A stretch of 64,000 nucleotides of DNA from Rubripirellula lacrimiformis (GCF_007741535.1 NZ_CP036525.1:4030001-4094000); one strand, 5' to 3'; positions 1-9,376 are shown, counted from the stretch's first letter. A program made the numbers and translations. The notes: generated by a model from the sequence alone, not told the origin.

Positions 1-128
1 GGTCGGGGGGATGCATTTCCGGTCACGCACCGCTACGCCTTAGGCTTAGGCAAAGTGCTGAGGATTTCCTCGATGGCGGCTGCGTAAATGGGGGGGGAAA
101 CCTCGCCTGAACCGCGCCACCTTGGCGG
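1..128. other. window edge, no gene seen
   Basis: This stretch lies before the first supported gene. It holds G-runs (for example eight or so G at about 90-97) but no reading frame with a recognisable product. It may be the leader of the GAF-HlyD gene or a spacer from an unseen upstream gene. Confidence 0.4.
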
Positions 129-2507
129 ATGAACCACAGTCCACGGAGATTGGCCGCAGTGCTCGGGGGGGGGCTGATCCGGACGCCTCCTTGCCGCAGA
201 ATCCGACCAGACGGCGCAATCGGTCTGGCACAGCAAGTTCCGGGCATCCAAAATTCGGCTGTGGGCGTCGTTGTCTCGATTCAGGAAGTAGCTTGGACGT
301 CGATCGGATGCATCGTTCCCGATTTTCTTTTGTCCTCAATCGTAGCGTCAGCCTTGACTCCATCATCGCAGTCTACCGAAGCAACGCCCGCTGGACCGGC
401 TTCCACGGTTCCTTCGGTCGATTCCCTGATTCGGGATCGCGTGGCTGCGATTGCTGACCAATCGGTCGATCGTGACGACTTCCATCGGCGGATGGCGGGC
501 GAGCTGTTGGAACATTTCCGCGGCGGGTTGATTGCCGTACTGGCGAATCATCTGCCAGGGCCGATGCTGATGGTGGCGGACGAACAGCTGGCAAAACGGA
601 TATCGCACCAAGATTTATCGGATCGCCTGCAAACCGCGGCCGTCGCTCCGGTCGCCTGCAACGTTGGTTTGGTACCATCACCGACCGATGCAACGGCCGG
701 CGCGACTTCGGTGACGGCACCCGCTGGATCGCCGCTGGATTCGATGGCTCGCGGGCTTCGAATCGAGATCAGTCCCGAACCGGCCCGTGCCGCGTGGTTG
801 CTGATGTATCCTTACCAAAGTTGCCCGCCCGCGGTGACTCAGGTCGAAGATCTTCGCGAATTGAAATGTTACGGCGACGCCGCACGCCAGATCATCCCAC
901 GATTTCCCGAACCTAGATCGTCTGATGCGGCGACCGACGGTGCGCCCCAACCGTCCCGCGTTCACCCTGGGATGACGGAACAAACGTTGGCGACGGCCCA
1001 GGATCCAGCGATGGCGATGAACCGTTCGCTTGGGCTGTTTCATCGTGACTTGAACCTCAACGCAACCTGCTATCGGATTGCAAACGAATCCAGACGCCTG
1101 CTGAAGTGCGACCGTACGACAGTCTTAATCGCTCGCGGTCGTCGATTTCGAGTCGCCGCAGTCAGCGGTGTGGCAGTGGTCGATCAGCGCGGCAACGCGG
1201 TCACTCGCGTCGAACAGATGGTCGATACAGCGGTGGTCATGTCACGTCCACTGATCGTGCCAAGCAGCGACCCATTGCCACCGCAAATCCAAACGCCGCT
1301 GGACGATTACTTCGACGAAACGGGGGTGACATCCGCGATCATTCTGCCGCTGCACAGCCCCACCGAACCTGGGGAAGACGTCGACGAATCGACCCACTTT
1401 GATCCATTCATTGGTGATGGACCGTGCATCGGCGTTTTGGTGTTGGAATACTTTACCGGGCAGGTCCCAAGCACGATCGAATCAGGGATGTCGGTGGTCG
1501 GGGTCGAAGCGACGTTGGCCCTTCGGAATTCGTTGGAACACCACAGCGTGTTCGGGTTACGTCTTTGGAAATCCATCGGTGGACTGTTGGGCGGACGCAG
1601 GCTCCCGTGGGTGATGTTGGCGTCTCTGGTTGGCGTTTGCCTGCTGATCGCGGCGATGGTCATCAAAGTCGACCATCACGTGATCGCCAACGGATCGGCC
1701 GAGCCGACCCTGCGACGTGATGTGTTTGCCAGTATCGATGGGATCGTCAAAAAATTACACGTTCGGGATGGGCAGTCGGTCAAGGCCGGCGACGTCCTGT
1801 TTGAACTCGAGAACGCGGAACTGGACAGCCGGGCCGAGTCGTTGACGGGTGAACTGGAAACGGCGCTTTCTCGCTTAGCTTCGATTCAGGCTGTACGACT
1901 TGGTTCGCAAGCGGACCCTGCCCAATCTGGTCGGCTTGCCATCGAACTTCGGCAAGTCGAAGGCGAACTGGCGGGGCTTCGTGGACAGCAAACGATCCTG
2001 GATACCCAGCGTCAAGCGTTGATCATCACCAGCCCGATCGATGGAACCGTGGTGGGTTGGCAATTGGAACAGCGGTTGACCAACCGTCCAGTTAGTCGCG
2101 GGAATTCGTTGGCGTCGGTTGTTGATCCCAGCGGTCCTTGGTCGTTGAAATTGAACATTCCTGATCGCGATGTGGGCGACGTGATCGAAGCCGCCCAAAC
2201 AGACCCCAACCTGTCGATCCAGTTCGCGGTGGCAACATTGCCGGAAGCATCGTACCTGGCAAAACTGGACCACTTGGCGACGGCGTCTCGTCTGAACAAG
2301 GAAGGCCAGCATGTGGTGGATGCGGACGCGGTCGTCGTCGTGCATCCTAACGACGTCGAAAACTACGATGCGTTTGATATCGATTCGATGCGCAGCGGTG
2401 CGGACGTGACCGCCAAGATCGCGTGTGGCCGGCGAACGGCATTGCGCAGTTGGTTCGGTGACGTGTTTGACTTTGTGCAACGAAACATCCTGTTCTACGT
2501 CAACTGA
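129..2507 (+). CDS. GAF domain / HlyD-family membrane fusion (adaptor) protein
   Basis: The frame encodes up to 792 residues. Around residues 297-455 there is a GAF-like sensor region (beginning near LFHRDLNLNATCYRIANE), followed by one membrane segment at about 493-515 (VMLASLVGVCLLIAAMVI) and a HlyD-type part with biotinyl-lipoyl half-motifs (FASIDGIVKKLHVRDGQSVK near 535 and ITSPIDGTVVGW near 636) flanking a coiled coil. This predicts a cytoplasmic sensor joined to an extracytoplasmic efflux adaptor. The start is doubtful: the first 65 or so residues include a nine-G run at 165-173 and look non-coding, so a TTG at 330 or a nearby GTG may be the real start. Only 20 bases separate it from the next gene, which also carries a HlyD part, so the two probably act in one export complex. 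The substrate is not visible. Confidence 0.75.
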   Translation: MNHSPRRLAAVLGGGLIRTPPCRRIRPDGAIGLAQQVPGIQNSAVGVVVSIQEVAWTSIGCIVPDFLLSSIVASALTPSSQSTEATPAGPASTVPSVDSLIRDRVAAIADQSVDRDDFHRRMAGELLEHFRGGLIAVLANHLPGPMLMVADEQLAKRISHQDLSDRLQTAAVAPVACNVGLVPSPTDATAGATSVTAPAGSPLDSMARGLRIEISPEPARAAWLLMYPYQSCPPAVTQVEDLRELKCYGDAARQIIPRFPEPRSSDAATDGAPQPSRVHPGMTEQTLATAQDPAMAMNRSLGLFHRDLNLNATCYRIANESRRLLKCDRTTVLIARGRRFRVAAVSGVAVVDQRGNAVTRVEQMVDTAVVMSRPLIVPSSDPLPPQIQTPLDDYFDETGVTSAIILPLHSPTEPGEDVDESTHFDPFIGDGPCIGVLVLEYFTGQVPSTIESGMSVVGVEATLALRNSLEHHSVFGLRLWKSIGGLLGGRRLPWVMLASLVGVCLLIAAMVIKVDHHVIANGSAEPTLRRDVFASIDGIVKKLHVRDGQSVKAGDVLFELENAELDSRAESLTGELETALSRLASIQAVRLGSQADPAQSGRLAIELRQVEGELAGLRGQQTILDTQRQALIITSPIDGTVVGWQLEQRLTNRPVSRGNSLASVVDPSGPWSLKLNIPDRDVGDVIEAAQTDPNLSIQFAVATLPEASYLAKLDHLATASRLNKEGQHVVDADAVVVVHPNDVENYDAFDIDSMRSGADVTAKIACGRRTALRSWFGDVFDFVQRNILFYVN

Positions 2508-2527
2508 TCGGTTGCCCGAAACCAACC

Positions 2528-4783
2528 ATGAATCAACTGCGCCCATTGTCGGTCCCGAGTTCGTCGGCTGGTCGACCAGCATCGAACAAAGTCGCGGCCA
2601 AGGGCCCTGCCCTGCTGGTGCGACGTCGGCCCGACTTGAAGGCCGTTCAGACAAACCACAAGCATGATTCGGCTGTCGTGATCAAGGATCCGATCGCCAT
2701 GAAGTACCACCGTATGCGGCCAGACGAATTTTTCGTTTGGGAACAACTCGACGGTCAGACGTCCCTGGAAAGCATCCGCAGTGCGTATGAATTGCGATTT
2801 GCACCGTACAAAGTAACGACGGCCGAATTGAACCAGCTGATCTTCCGGTTTCATCAGAATGGTTTGACGGTTTCGGACGTGTCGCTGCAAGGCGAACGTC
2901 TACGGGAACGATCGGTAAAAGAAAGGAAACAACGCTGGATGCAACACATCACGGGCGTGTTGTTCATTCGGTTTCCGGGTGTCGATCCCGAACCGCTGCT
3001 GCGACGAATCTATCCCTTGGTTCGGCCGCTGTTTTCGAAGTCGGGAATCGTCGCTTGGACTTTGTTGGCGATCGCCTCGCTGTACGTTTTTGCGATTCAC
3101 TACGATTCCTTCGTTAGCCAATTTCCGGCGATGGGGCAGTGGATCCAATTGAAGGCGGTTTTGATCTTGGCGGCTGTGATCGGTGGAACCAAGATTCTGC
3201 ATGAATTGGGGCACGCGTTGGTGTGCAAGCACTTTGGTGGCGAGTGTCACCAGATCGGCCCCATGTTGTTGGTGTTCACGCCGGCACTCTATTGCGACAC
3301 GTCGGATTCTTGGATGCTGTCCAATCGATTTCAGCGCGCTGCGGTCGGCTTGGCGGGCATTGCAACAGAGGTCATGTTGGCCGCGATTGCGACGATCGTG
3401 TGGGCATCCACTGCGGACGGGATTGTTCACTACACCGCCATGAATGTGATGCTGGTGTGTAGCGTCAGCACGTTGTTATTCAACGCCAATCCGTTGCTTC
3501 GCTACGACGGCTACTTTGTGTTGTCCGACCTGGTCGATGTTCCCAACCTTGCGGAAAAGTCGCGTCGGTTGTTGGCAGCCTATGCCAACGATTGGTTGCT
3601 AGGAGTCGACGAGCTTCCGACCGATCCGATGTCGACCGGCGAGCGAATTGGATTGTTGGTCTACGCAGTGGCCGCCTTTGTCTATCGCTGGACCCTAACG
3701 CTGGCGATCCTGTGGTTGGTGGGAACTCTATTGACCCCCTACGGTCTACAGTCCGTTGGACGACTGCTGTGCCTGTTCGCAACCGGCGGCATGTTGTTCG
3801 CCTTGTTTCGTGCTCCCGTCAAGTTTCTCCGCAACCCTGCTCGTCGAAAGAACATACGCATGAACCGCTTGATGACCTCGGCTGCTGTGGCGGTGGTGCT
3901 GTTGGTCGCCGCCGCCTACCCGATCCCGTCGGGTGTTTCGGTGGTTGCACGCGTCGTGCCGCATCAGGAAACGCCGCTGTTTGTCGCGACCTCGGGGATC
4001 CTGCGTGTCCTGCATCGTTCGCCCGGTGATCAAGTCCGTGAAGGCGACAAGATTGCGACGCTGGAAAATGCGGATGTTGAACTTCAATATGCGACGATTC
4101 AAGGACGCCAAGCAACCCAGGCCGCCAAAGTCGAATCGATGCAGCGTGCCGCGTTGGATTCGATCGAAGTTGCGAATGAACTGCCCAATCAAATTTCGCT
4201 GCTACGCGATCTGGACCAGCAACTAGAAACTCACGCCAAACGTCGCGATGGACTGGTGATCCAATCGCCTGCCGATGGGCAACTGATCGCCGCCCCGCGA
4301 CGGAACGAGGAACCTGACGCGGTTGCGAAAAATCGTCTGGTTAGCTGGTCTGGTTATCCGACCGATCCGCGGAACCAAGGTTGCTATCTGGAACCCGGTT
4401 TCGAATTGATGAGCATCGTTGGTGACGATCGTTGGGACGCCGAGGTGGTGCTGGACCAAAGTGAGGTGGAACGCATCTTCCTTGGCAGCGATGTCAAAAT
4501 GGTTCTGGAGGCGAAGCCGTCGGTAAAGCTACAAGGCCGTGTGACGGAGATCGCAAGAACCGAATTTGACGATTCCGAAAACGGCCAGCGGCGCGACGAT
4601 CCCAATGCCGCCCGTTCAGGGAACCCCTTGGCCACTTCGTACATGGTGCGGATCGAGCTGGATGAAACCGGTGACGCGCCGATGATTGTGGGCGCGGCCG
4701 CGGCCGCACGTATCGAAGCGACGGAAATCTCGGTGATCGGCCGAGCCAGTCGTTGGCTGAGCGGTTTGCTGCGGTTCCGCTAA
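2528..4783 (+). CDS. PqqD-like / site-2 protease (M50) / HlyD adaptor fusion
   Basis: The 751-residue product has three parts. Residues about 50-125 resemble a PqqD-like winged-helix fold, the type used as a precursor-peptide recognition element in RiPP systems. Residues about 170-450 form a multi-pass membrane M50 metalloprotease with HELGH at 225-229 and a second motif LRYDGYF with Asp327, the three expected zinc ligands. After a further membrane segment near 455-475 there is a HlyD-type lipoyl/coiled-coil part (SGILRVLHRSPGDQVREGDK; QSPADGQLIAAP). Known M50 enzymes cut within the membrane; the fusion to an adaptor suggests cleavage coupled to export, which is inference. It sits 20 bases after a GAF-HlyD gene and ends tail-to-tail with ligA, sharing four bases. 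A non-proteolytic transport role remains possible, but the active-site residues are intact. Confidence 0.82.
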   Translation: MNQLRPLSVPSSSAGRPASNKVAAKGPALLVRRRPDLKAVQTNHKHDSAVVIKDPIAMKYHRMRPDEFFVWEQLDGQTSLESIRSAYELRFAPYKVTTAELNQLIFRFHQNGLTVSDVSLQGERLRERSVKERKQRWMQHITGVLFIRFPGVDPEPLLRRIYPLVRPLFSKSGIVAWTLLAIASLYVFAIHYDSFVSQFPAMGQWIQLKAVLILAAVIGGTKILHELGHALVCKHFGGECHQIGPMLLVFTPALYCDTSDSWMLSNRFQRAAVGLAGIATEVMLAAIATIVWASTADGIVHYTAMNVMLVCSVSTLLFNANPLLRYDGYFVLSDLVDVPNLAEKSRRLLAAYANDWLLGVDELPTDPMSTGERIGLLVYAVAAFVYRWTLTLAILWLVGTLLTPYGLQSVGRLLCLFATGGMLFALFRAPVKFLRNPARRKNIRMNRLMTSAAVAVVLLVAAAYPIPSGVSVVARVVPHQETPLFVATSGILRVLHRSPGDQVREGDKIATLENADVELQYATIQGRQATQAAKVESMQRAALDSIEVANELPNQISLLRDLDQQLETHAKRRDGLVIQSPADGQLIAAPRRNEEPDAVAKNRLVSWSGYPTDPRNQGCYLEPGFELMSIVGDDRWDAEVVLDQSEVERIFLGSDVKMVLEAKPSVKLQGRVTEIARTEFDDSENGQRRDDPNAARSGNPLATSYMVRIELDETGDAPMIVGAAAAARIEATEISVIGRASRWLSGLLRFR

Positions 4784-6849
4784 GTGTCGCTGGATTCGCG
4801 CTGGTCCAACATCGCTTGAAGGTCAGATTCGCTGATCACGTTGACGCCTAATTCTTTGGCTTTGGCCAGCTTGCTGCCCGCTTTCTCGCCCGCCAGCAGG
4901 AAGTCGGTTTTTTTGCTGACGCTGGTCGATGCTCGTCCGCCCAGCTTTTCGATCAGGCCTTTGATCTCCGCGCGTTTGAACTGCTTCAGCGTTCCGGTCA
5001 CAACCACCGTTTTTCCAAAAATGGGGTTGTCGCCGACGATTGGTTCGGGCTCGGGGTCGGACAACTGGACACCGGCCGCTGCCAGTTCACGAAAGATGGT
5101 CTGGCCGGCGGTGGAGTGGCAAAATTCGGTGACGCTTTTGGCAATCGCATCGCCGATTTCGTGGATCGCCGCCAAATCTTCCGACGATGCGTCCATCAAT
5201 TGTTCGATGGTGTGATAGTCGTGCGAAATGACTCGGGCAACTCGCGGTCCGACATGACGAATCGAGATGGACGACAAGACGCGAGCCAGCCCGCGATTGC
5301 GGCTTGCGGCGATCCCCTTGATCAGGGCTTCGGCGTTGAGTTGACCGAATTGGACATCGATCATGGCGCCGTCTTTGCCCTTTCGTTGGCGAGGCCAGGT
5401 CAATTGGGCGACTTGATCGACCGTCAACCGATACAGGTCGGCATAGCTGTGAACCAGTCCATGCCCCAGTAACAGGTCCACCACTTCGTCCCCCAGGCCA
5501 TCGATGTCCATGCCGGTACGGCTGCCGAAATAGATCAGACGCTGACGCAATTGCGCTGGGCACTGTGGATTGGGACAACGGATATAGACGCCGCCTTCGT
5601 CACGCACCAGTTCACTGCTGCATTCGGGACACTTGGTTGGGAAGGTCCACTTGGTGAGTTCGCCTTGCCGCATGTGCTTTTCGACGCGGACGACTTTGGG
5701 AATGATCTTGCCCGCTTTTTCGACGATCACGGTGTCGCCTTCGCGGACGTCCAGCCGCTCGATTTCATCAGCGTTGTGCAGGGATGCCCGCGATACCGTC
5801 GTGTCGGCGATGTCGACCGGCGTCAGGTGAGCAACGGGAGTGATGGTGCCGGTCTTTCCGACCTGGACCGTGATTGAATTCAGCGTCGTCGTCGCTTCGT
5901 ATCGTTCGAACTTGTAGGCGATTAGCCAGCGAGGACTCTTGCTCCGCATGCCCAGCTTTTCACGCTGGGCAAAATCGTTGACCTTGAACACGATCCCGTC
6001 GACCTCGAAGGGCAGGTCAGGCATCTCGTCCTCTAGGATCGCCACCGCTTCGATTGCGGCCGCTGCGCCATCGAGCAACTGAACGTCTGGGGTGGGGGGA
6101 ATCCCCAGGTGTCCAATCTCTTCTAGGAAATCTATGTGTGTTGTGGATGTCAGCCCTTCGGTTTGACCGACGCCGTGACAGAAAAACCGCAACTTTCGCT
6201 GCGCCGCGATGGCCGGATCCAACAGCCGGATCGTACCCGCGGTGACGTTGCGAGTGTTTTTGAACGGTTCGTCCCCCGCCTCGGCTTGGCGAAGGTTCAA
6301 ATCCGCCAGATCGGCGTTGGTCATGTAGACTTCGCCACGCACTTCCAGCACGGCAGGAGGGGTTTCACCGCGAGTTGATAGTGGTAGGTCGCGCACGGTA
6401 CGAATGTTGTGCGTGATGTCGTCGCCCACCGTGCCGTTGCCGCGTGTCAGGGCCAATTTCATCTGACCGTTTTCGTAACGTACCGATGCCGCGACGCCGT
6501 CGATCTTGTACTCCATCACCCACTGGATGGATTCGCCTTCGAGCAACTTTTCGGTGCGGTCAAAGTACGCCTGCAGTTCCTGGCGGCTGTAGGTGTTGTC
6601 GATCGACAACATCGGGACGCTGTGCTGGACCTGGACCAAGTGTTCGACGGGAGCATCGCCGATTCGTTGCGTCGGCGAGTCGGCCGATCGTAGTTCGGGA
6701 TGCGCGGTTTCTAGTTGCTTCAGTTCCTGCAGCAAACGGTCGTATTCAAGATCCGTGACTGCAGGCTTGGCTTCGACGTAGTACAGATGGTCAAGACGAC
6801 GAACTTCCTGGCGCAGTTCTTGGACGCGTTTCGCAGCTGGTTGGGCCAT
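4780..6849 (-). CDS. ligA: NAD-dependent DNA ligase LigA
   Basis: The 689-residue protein seals nicks in duplex DNA using NAD+, in replication and repair. The adenylation lysine is K115 in EYKIDG, followed by the nucleotidyltransferase and OB domains. A four-cysteine zinc finger (CPEC...CPNPQC) sits near residue 410-435, then helix-hairpin-helix repeats and a C-terminal BRCT domain (NPIFGKTVVVTGTLKQFKRA onward). Length and domain order are those of a complete bacterial LigA. The open frame extends 17 codons further upstream to 6900, but the start at 6849 (MAQPAAKRVQELRQ) matches family N-termini. The stop overlaps the stop of the convergent M50 gene by four bases, leaving no room for a terminator between them. 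Confidence 0.97.
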   Translation of the reverse strand: MAQPAAKRVQELRQEVRRLDHLYYVEAKPAVTDLEYDRLLQELKQLETAHPELRSADSPTQRIGDAPVEHLVQVQHSVPMLSIDNTYSRQELQAYFDRTEKLLEGESIQWVMEYKIDGVAASVRYENGQMKLALTRGNGTVGDDITHNIRTVRDLPLSTRGETPPAVLEVRGEVYMTNADLADLNLRQAEAGDEPFKNTRNVTAGTIRLLDPAIAAQRKLRFFCHGVGQTEGLTSTTHIDFLEEIGHLGIPPTPDVQLLDGAAAAIEAVAILEDEMPDLPFEVDGIVFKVNDFAQREKLGMRSKSPRWLIAYKFERYEATTTLNSITVQVGKTGTITPVAHLTPVDIADTTVSRASLHNADEIERLDVREGDTVIVEKAGKIIPKVVRVEKHMRQGELTKWTFPTKCPECSSELVRDEGGVYIRCPNPQCPAQLRQRLIYFGSRTGMDIDGLGDEVVDLLLGHGLVHSYADLYRLTVDQVAQLTWPRQRKGKDGAMIDVQFGQLNAEALIKGIAASRNRGLARVLSSISIRHVGPRVARVISHDYHTIEQLMDASSEDLAAIHEIGDAIAKSVTEFCHSTAGQTIFRELAAAGVQLSDPEPEPIVGDNPIFGKTVVVTGTLKQFKRAEIKGLIEKLGGRASTSVSKKTDFLLAGEKAGSKLAKAKELGVNVISESDLQAMLDQRESSDT

Positions 6850-6980
6850 CGGTGCTCGGATCGTACGAAAAGACAAAGGTTCAGATTGATGAAAAGACAC
6901 TTGGCGGCCACATCGTGCCGTCTAAAACACTTTGTGGCAAGCGATCGGTCGGTTGTCGCACCGGTATCGCAGGGATGCCG

Positions 6981-8408
6981 CTAGCCGGCTGAATCCAACA
7001 GCCCATCGCGAACGAGCAGAGCTTTGATTTCCTGAACGATTTCTGGGTGCTGGTCGGAAACATCATCGTTTTCGCCAATGTCCTTGGTCAGATCGTACAG
7101 CCGCCATCCGCCCGCGGTCGTGTCCGGTCCGTTTCGTCTGGCCTTTCCAGCGGCATACTTCACCAGCTTCCAATTCCTGTATCGAACGGCGACCGACGTC
7201 TGCCCTTCCTGGCTGGCCCAGTACAAATAGGCATGCCGATCCTGGGCCGCGTCGCTGCCGAGCAACGTTGGTAGATAAGAGATACCATCGATCGCGGTCG
7301 CATCGTCAGTCCGATCGATACCGGCCAATTCGCAAGCGGTGGGCAGAAAATCCCAATTGGCCGAAGGCAAATCGGTGACGCGGCCAGCTTGGATCTTCCC
7401 TGGCCACCTGGCGATCATCGGAACGCGGATTCCGCCGTCGTGCAACGATCGCTTGTAACCGCGCAGTGGGCCATTGGAATCGAAGTACTCGTGCGTATGC
7501 GAGCCTTCGGAATGTGGCCCGTTGTCGGAAGTGAAGATCACCAAAGTGTCTTCGTCCAATCCAAGTTCGTCTAGCAAATCGAACAATCTCCCCACGTCTT
7601 GGTCCATCTTCGAAATCATCGCCGCGAAACCTTTCTCGGGGCTTGGCCAGTCGCGGTCGGCATAGATGCCGTGGCTGGGGACTTCCATTCCGTCTCCGGT
7701 GACTCGCCCGCCTTCATTATTGGCGTGCGGGATTGTCCAATGGATGTTCAACAGAAACGGATCGTCGGCGTGGTCACGGACAAAGTCCAACGCCGCTTCG
7801 GTCATCACATCGTGGGAATAGACCACTCGCTCGGATGACACACGCCCCTTAGCCTCGGCCGATTCCATCAACACATTGCCGACCAACGGCACCTGTGTTT
7901 TGTTCCGCCACAGAAACGGTGGGTAGTAGTTGTGCGCGTTCGATTGGTTCATGTACCCCATCCACATGTCAAAACCGTTGTGGTTGGGGTGACCGGGGTT
8001 ATCGATCTGCTCGGGCGTGTCGACGTGTCCAAGTGCCCATTTACCGACGCCTCCGGTAGCGTATCCGGCCGTCTTCAACCGCTGGGCCACGGTGGATTCC
8101 ATGCCTGACAAATTTCGAGCTCGGTTTCCGATCAATCCTGTGTGGCCGACATGTTGTCCGGTCCACAAAACCAAACGAGATGGGCGACAAACGGTGTGCC
8201 CGGAATAGTGATCGGTAAACCGAATTCCTTGGGCTGCCATCTGATCTAGATTCGGCGTCTGGATCACGTCCTGCCCATAGCATCCAAGATCTCCGTAACC
8301 CAAGTCATCCGTCATGATGTAGATGATGTTGGGCAATCGATCGGCTGCCTGGGACCAATTCAAACACAGGGCAAAGAAGAACAGCGTGACAGGCAGCGCG
8401 ATCCGCAT
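6981..8408 (-). CDS. exported type I sulfatase (arylsulfatase family)
   Basis: The 475-residue protein begins with a signal peptide (MRIALPVTLFFFALCLNWSQA) and is probably periplasmic. The sulfatase signature CRPSR starts at Cys74, the residue converted to formylglycine, and the metal-binding pair is Asp34-Asp35 in IMTDDLGYGD. Further metal-site sequence is VIFTSDNGPHSEG. Family members hydrolyse sulfate esters; planctomycetes carry many for algal polysaccharides, but this substrate cannot be read from sequence. No anaerobic-type sulfatase-maturating enzyme or glycosidase is adjacent. A run of eight C (sense strand) lies 15-22 bases upstream of the start codon. Confidence 0.95.
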   Translation of the reverse strand: MRIALPVTLFFFALCLNWSQAADRLPNIIYIMTDDLGYGDLGCYGQDVIQTPNLDQMAAQGIRFTDHYSGHTVCRPSRLVLWTGQHVGHTGLIGNRARNLSGMESTVAQRLKTAGYATGGVGKWALGHVDTPEQIDNPGHPNHNGFDMWMGYMNQSNAHNYYPPFLWRNKTQVPLVGNVLMESAEAKGRVSSERVVYSHDVMTEAALDFVRDHADDPFLLNIHWTIPHANNEGGRVTGDGMEVPSHGIYADRDWPSPEKGFAAMISKMDQDVGRLFDLLDELGLDEDTLVIFTSDNGPHSEGSHTHEYFDSNGPLRGYKRSLHDGGIRVPMIARWPGKIQAGRVTDLPSANWDFLPTACELAGIDRTDDATAIDGISYLPTLLGSDAAQDRHAYLYWASQEGQTSVAVRYRNWKLVKYAAGKARRNGPDTTAGGWRLYDLTKDIGENDDVSDQHPEIVQEIKALLVRDGLLDSAG

Positions 8409-8422
8409 GGTGGACTCACATC

Positions 8423-8430
8423 GGGGGGGG
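8423..8430 (-). other. C8 tract in the sulfatase leader
   Basis: Eight G on the plus strand read as eight C in the sense direction, 15-22 bases before the sulfatase start. Similar tracts precede the Gfo/Idh, DUF58, NiSOD and rnk genes. The rest of 8409-8690 shows no credible gene, only another G6 run near 8530. Function is unknown. Confidence 0.6.
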
Positions 8431-8690
8431 AGTGAACGAGGTGCCGCTAGAAGCGAGGTTGATCTTAACGCAAAGCGCTATGCTGGATGTACCTTCGATG
8501 CCAACCACCGGCACATGCCCCGGGTGAACAGGGGGGCTGTGATTGCCACTACCCGGGTAGGGCCAGACCGAACGCCGGGTGGGACTCGGCCGGCGCTTTT
8601 GATTCCGACACAGCAAAGACGCGGCCGGCGTGATGGTGGCCGAAACAATGGGCGAGTGGTGCGATGGACGATCGGTTGCCGTCTGCGCAT

Positions 8691-8721
8691 AAAAAAAGCC
8701 TGCTGAATCAGCAGGCTTTTT
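8691..8721 (-). terminator. Rho-independent terminator after tRNA-Glu
   Basis: A nine-base stem GCCTGCTGA/TCAGCAGGC with almost no spacer is flanked by A and T runs on both sides. It stands 30 bases past the 3' end of the minus-strand tRNA, where it would end that transcript. The symmetric A/T flanks would let it work in both directions. Confidence 0.88.
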
Positions 8722-8750
8722 CATGCCACGTTTCCGATGAAGGAAACGAA

Positions 8751-8823
8751 TGACCCCTACGGGACTCGAACCCGTGTTGCCGCCGTGAAAGGGCAGTGTC
8801 CTAGACCGCTAGACGAAGGGGCC
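8751..8823 (-). tRNA. tRNA-Glu (anticodon TTC)
   Basis: The 73-base minus-strand gene folds into a standard cloverleaf. The acceptor arms are GGCCCCT and AGGGGTC with discriminator A, the anticodon loop is CTTTCAC giving anticodon TTC, and the T arm contains GGGTTCGAGTCCC. The 3' CCA is not encoded, so it must be added after transcription. A terminator follows at 8691-8721. Confidence 0.97.
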
Positions 8824-9126
8824 GTCTGGCTTTTTGCAAAAGTCTCGAATGCCTCGCGGCGTTCTTCTCTCGTGCGAGGAGTGTTGTAGCCAAGATGCGT
8901 CTTGGTCGTCAACCCGTTGCGGAAGCCACCAGCAGATTTCTTTTCAGATTCAGCTGCGAGGTGAAAATGAACGCCGGAAGCCGGCATTGATGAGGCAACG
9001 GACAACACAGAAGTTGGCTGTTTTTCATCGGGCATATCGACACCGCGATGACCAACCTAGCGTGTCACTCTGGAAGTGACCGTGGGTTGTTCATCTACGC
9101 CGCCAGCACGCGACAGTCGGGTAGAC
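8824..9126. other. intergenic region between tRNA-Glu and csrA
   Basis: About 300 bases without a supported gene. A small hairpin GTCACT/AGTGAC lies near 9064-9080, but it has no T-run, so I do not call it a terminator. The promoter of tRNA-Glu should be here, but I cannot assign its boxes with confidence. Confidence 0.5.
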
Positions 9127-9363
9127 CTACGATTCGATGGGCGTGTCGCCCGTTTCGACCGGGGCATCGCCCGCTTCGATCGTGACGTCGCCTGCTTCCA
9201 GGCTGCGTTGAATCGCATCGTAAACTTCGCGGCGATGAACTGGCACTTCGCGAGGAGCTTCTACGCCCAGCCGTACCTTGTCGCCACGAATCTCCACCAC
9301 AACGATTTTGATATCGTTGTTGATGACGATGCTCTCATTCTTTTTTCGCGATAAAACCAACAT
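9127..9363 (-). CDS. csrA: carbon storage regulator CsrA
   Basis: The 78-residue protein is an RNA-binding global post-transcriptional regulator. It begins with the family hallmark [20 protein letters not shown] and contains the RNA-contacting stretch [18 protein letters not shown]. The last 20 or so residues ([21 protein letters not shown]) form an acidic tail longer than that of enterobacterial CsrA (61 residues). CsrA dimers bind GGA motifs in mRNA leaders and often block ribosome binding. The gene stands alone, with no flagellar or fliW gene beside it. Its own leader has two GGA triplets at the ribosome-binding site, so autoregulation is possible. Confidence 0.96.
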   Translation of the reverse strand: MLVLSRKKNESIVINNDIKIVVVEIRGDKVRLGVEAPREVPVHRREVYDAIQRSLEAGDVTIEAGDAPVETGDTPIES

Positions 9364-9376
9364 GTTCCGTCCTTTA
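9361..9376 (-). promoter_or_regulatory. csrA ribosome-binding site with two GGA motifs
   Basis: In the sense direction the leader reads AAAGGACGGAAC before ATG. The purine-rich Shine-Dalgarno stretch contains two GGA triplets, the core of CsrA binding sites. The sites are seen directly; their use by CsrA is inference. Confidence 0.5.

Noticed and set aside
122-457. Plus-strand frame at the window start
   Set aside because: It overlaps the GAF-HlyD frame out of phase, is arginine-rich and matches no family; the HlyD frame is clearly the real one.
8757-9035. Minus-strand frame of 92 codons beside csrA
   Set aside because: It runs through the tRNA-Glu gene, and its last part is a translation of the tRNA itself.
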